Positions 7,913-9,240 of a stretch of DNA of 9,240 nucleotides are shown here, one piece after another. Source of the DNA: JAJFTV01 sp964532655 (GTDB taxonomy: Bacteria > Chloroflexota > Anaerolineae > Anaerolineales > Anaerolineaceae). How positions within the stretch are numbered: position 1 is the stretch's first letter; every line of letters starts with the position of its first letter. The stretch is from assembly GCA_964532655.1 (NCBI GenBank), contig CAZHMZ010000151.1, forward strand, positions 1-9,240. The letters run 5' to 3'. The notes beneath the pieces were generated by a model. It was not told the DNA's origin. It did no database searches and saw only the letters and a list, made by a program, of their open reading frames with translations. A program made the position numbers and the translations under genes.

Positions 7913-9240
7913 GGAATGGTATTCTCCTCTTGTGCATGGTGAACCATATTTAATGCAATGACTGCACTCAATTGTCTTCGGATGTTCAAATCATCAGGCG
8001 CGAACTTGGCCGCCTGTTTCAACATGGTTTCGGCTTCAAGGTAATTGCGTGTTTCACGCAGCATCAATCCGGCTTTGAAATACGCTTTGTGGTTTTCGGG
8101 GTTTGCTTTGATGGCTCGATTGTACACTTCCATCGCTTTGACCGGATCATTTTTGGATTGATAAATATCAGCCAGTTCAAAATAGGCGTCGGTATTGTTG
8201 GGCTCCAACTGGATAACCTGAGCAGCATAATGAGAAGCCAGATCCAGTTGCCCGTTGCGGTGATAGAGCACCGCCAGCATCATGTTCATCTTCGGATCAA
8301 TCGTGTTGACCTTAATAGCCGCAATTGCTTCACGTTCTGCTTTGTCAGGCTGATTACTTTCAAAATATGCTTCTGCCAGAACAGCGTGCATTTCCTCCGG
8401 AAAATCACCTTTATCATGAAGGTTCTCCAGGAAATTTAACAAACTGGCAGAGCCGTTGCGCATTTGTTTTTGACGGACATATTCTCTGATTACAGTCCAG
8501 CCGGCTTCACCACCGACCACCACATTTTCAAGAAGCTGGAAAGCCTCATCAGCATTTCCTGCCCTTTTGATATACCGGCTCAGGCTGACCAAAACATCCT
8601 CATTTTCAGGTTTGAGTTCCAGCGCCTTACGTGCATACTCCATAGCCGCGTGATGTTGGTCGAGAGAATCGCTTGCTTTCGCATATAGCAGATACGGCTG
8701 CTCTGATTTTGGATCGAGATTTTTGGCTCGCTCGGCGAATTCAAAGGCTTTTTTGGTATCACCCAGTTCAAGATAGCCATCACCTAATTGCATCAATAGT
8801 GAGAAATCCACGCATCCATCCCGGTAAAGGGGTTCAAGAATTTCGATCACTCTGGTGTATTCGCTGCGATCCTGATGGATCCTGCCAATTTTCATGGCAG
8901 TTTCCAACTTCCGGTACCCCAGATCAAGAGCCTTTTTCAGGTGGAGCACTGTGCTGCCCTGATCACCGCACCGCTCGGCCAGTTCTGCACAGTGAGTCAA
9001 CCATTTCGGCTCGTCCTTCCAAATATGAACCGCTTTACGGTACGCCTGGTAGGCGGCCGGATAGTCCTCATTTTTCTCGGCAATCTGCCCGAACACGATG
9101 AGGTTCAGCGGAAAACCTGCCGCATTATCCGTTTGATCTTTGAGCAGTAACGCGGCTTTTTCGCGGTCGGTGTGCAGATAACAAAGCGCCTGCTGCCAGA
9201 TATTGGTAAAATGGCGGCTTAGCTTTCCGGCGATCTCGGC
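7909..9240 (-). CDS. Tetratricopeptide repeat protein (partial, N-terminus outside window)
   Basis: At least 443 residues are encoded, with the frame open to the right edge of the window. A GTG at 9096 is in frame, but clear coding sequence with helical TPR-like composition continues upstream of it, so it is not taken as the start. The visible part is almost entirely TPR helix pairs, about eleven units of roughly 34 residues; good examples are VKAMEVYNRAIKANPEN, AAMEYARKALELKPEN and LASHYAAQVIQLEPNN, each carrying the small-residue and terminal Pro positions of the repeat. No catalytic motif or membrane segment is seen. The protein probably works as a binding scaffold. The TGA at 7909-7911 overlaps the ATG of the caspase-like gene, so coupled translation is expected, and a physical or functional partnership is the natural inference. 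The operon promoter and any further genes lie to the right of the window. Confidence 0.92.
   Translation of the reverse strand, partial: AEIAGKLSRHFTNIWQQALCYLHTDREKAALLLKDQTDNAAGFPLNLIVFGQIAEKNEDYPAAYQAYRKAVHIWKDEPKWLTHCAELAERCGDQGSTVLHLKKALDLGYRKLETAMKIGRIHQDRSEYTRVIEILEPLYRDGCVDFSLLMQLGDGYLELGDTKKAFEFAERAKNLDPKSEQPYLLYAKASDSLDQHHAAMEYARKALELKPENEDVLVSLSRYIKRAGNADEAFQLLENVVVGGEAGWTVIREYVRQKQMRNGSASLLNFLENLHDKGDFPEEMHAVLAEAYFESNQPDKAEREAIAAIKVNTIDPKMNMMLAVLYHRNGQLDLASHYAAQVIQLEPNNTDAYFELADIYQSKNDPVKAMEVYNRAIKANPENHKAYFKAGLMLRETRNYLEAETMLKQAAKFAPDDLNIRRQLSAVIALNMVHHAQEENTIP

Noticed and set aside
7331..7942. 203-codon open frame on the + strand across the protease gene start
   Set aside because: It is antisense to the TPR-like N-terminus of the peptidase and crosses the operon junction; nothing in it resembles a real protein.
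9094..9096. GTG as the start of the TPR gene
   Set aside because: The frame stays open for 48 more codons to the window edge with TPR-like protein sequence, so the gene begins outside the window.

Overview
The window looks like chromosomal DNA of a bacterium, most likely a member of the Chloroflexota (Anaerolineae-like). This rests on three things: the split glycine dehydrogenase (gcvPA plus gcvPB), a very short Flp-type pilin with the core QGLVEYALIL and a GxxxGxxxSNI-like tail of the kind I associate with that phylum, and proteins of roughly 50% GC with strong Shine-Dalgarno sites. No rRNA or other taxonomic marker is present, so the assignment is inference.

Layout from left to right. Positions 1-2042 (+) hold the 3' end of gcvPA and complete gcvPB, overlapping by 8 bp; together they encode the P-protein of the glycine cleavage system. 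A 12-bp hairpin follows (2062-2089). A small gene at 2229-2381 (+) encodes a 50-residue Flp/type IVb prepilin; it has a near-perfect ribosome binding site and its own -10 box. A 20-bp bidirectional terminator (2400-2442) separates it from the convergent alaS gene (2471-5206, -), encoding a complete alanyl-tRNA synthetase.

Positions 5291-9240 (-) hold the least ordinary part, a two-gene operon. The upstream gene (7909-9240, running off the right edge) encodes a protein made almost entirely of TPR repeats. Its stop overlaps by 4 bp the start of an 873-residue protein (5291-7912). That protein has a TPR-like N-terminus, a Pro/Glu-rich linker, a clan CD (caspase/gingipain-like, peptidase C25-type) catalytic domain with an apparent His591/Cys638 dyad, and a C-terminal extension of unknown function. 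Neither the visible sequence nor its N-terminus shows a signal peptide, so it is probably cytoplasmic, unlike secreted gingipains.

The operon ends at a rho-independent terminator (5222-5266). A strong extended -10 promoter for alaS (5267-5275) lies directly against it, so alaS transcription is predicted to start inside the terminator hairpin. The housekeeping genes (gcvPA/PB, alaS) have no evident functional link to the protease operon. The TPR/caspase-like pair is the best candidate for an undescribed system, but its activator, substrate and role cannot be read from this window.
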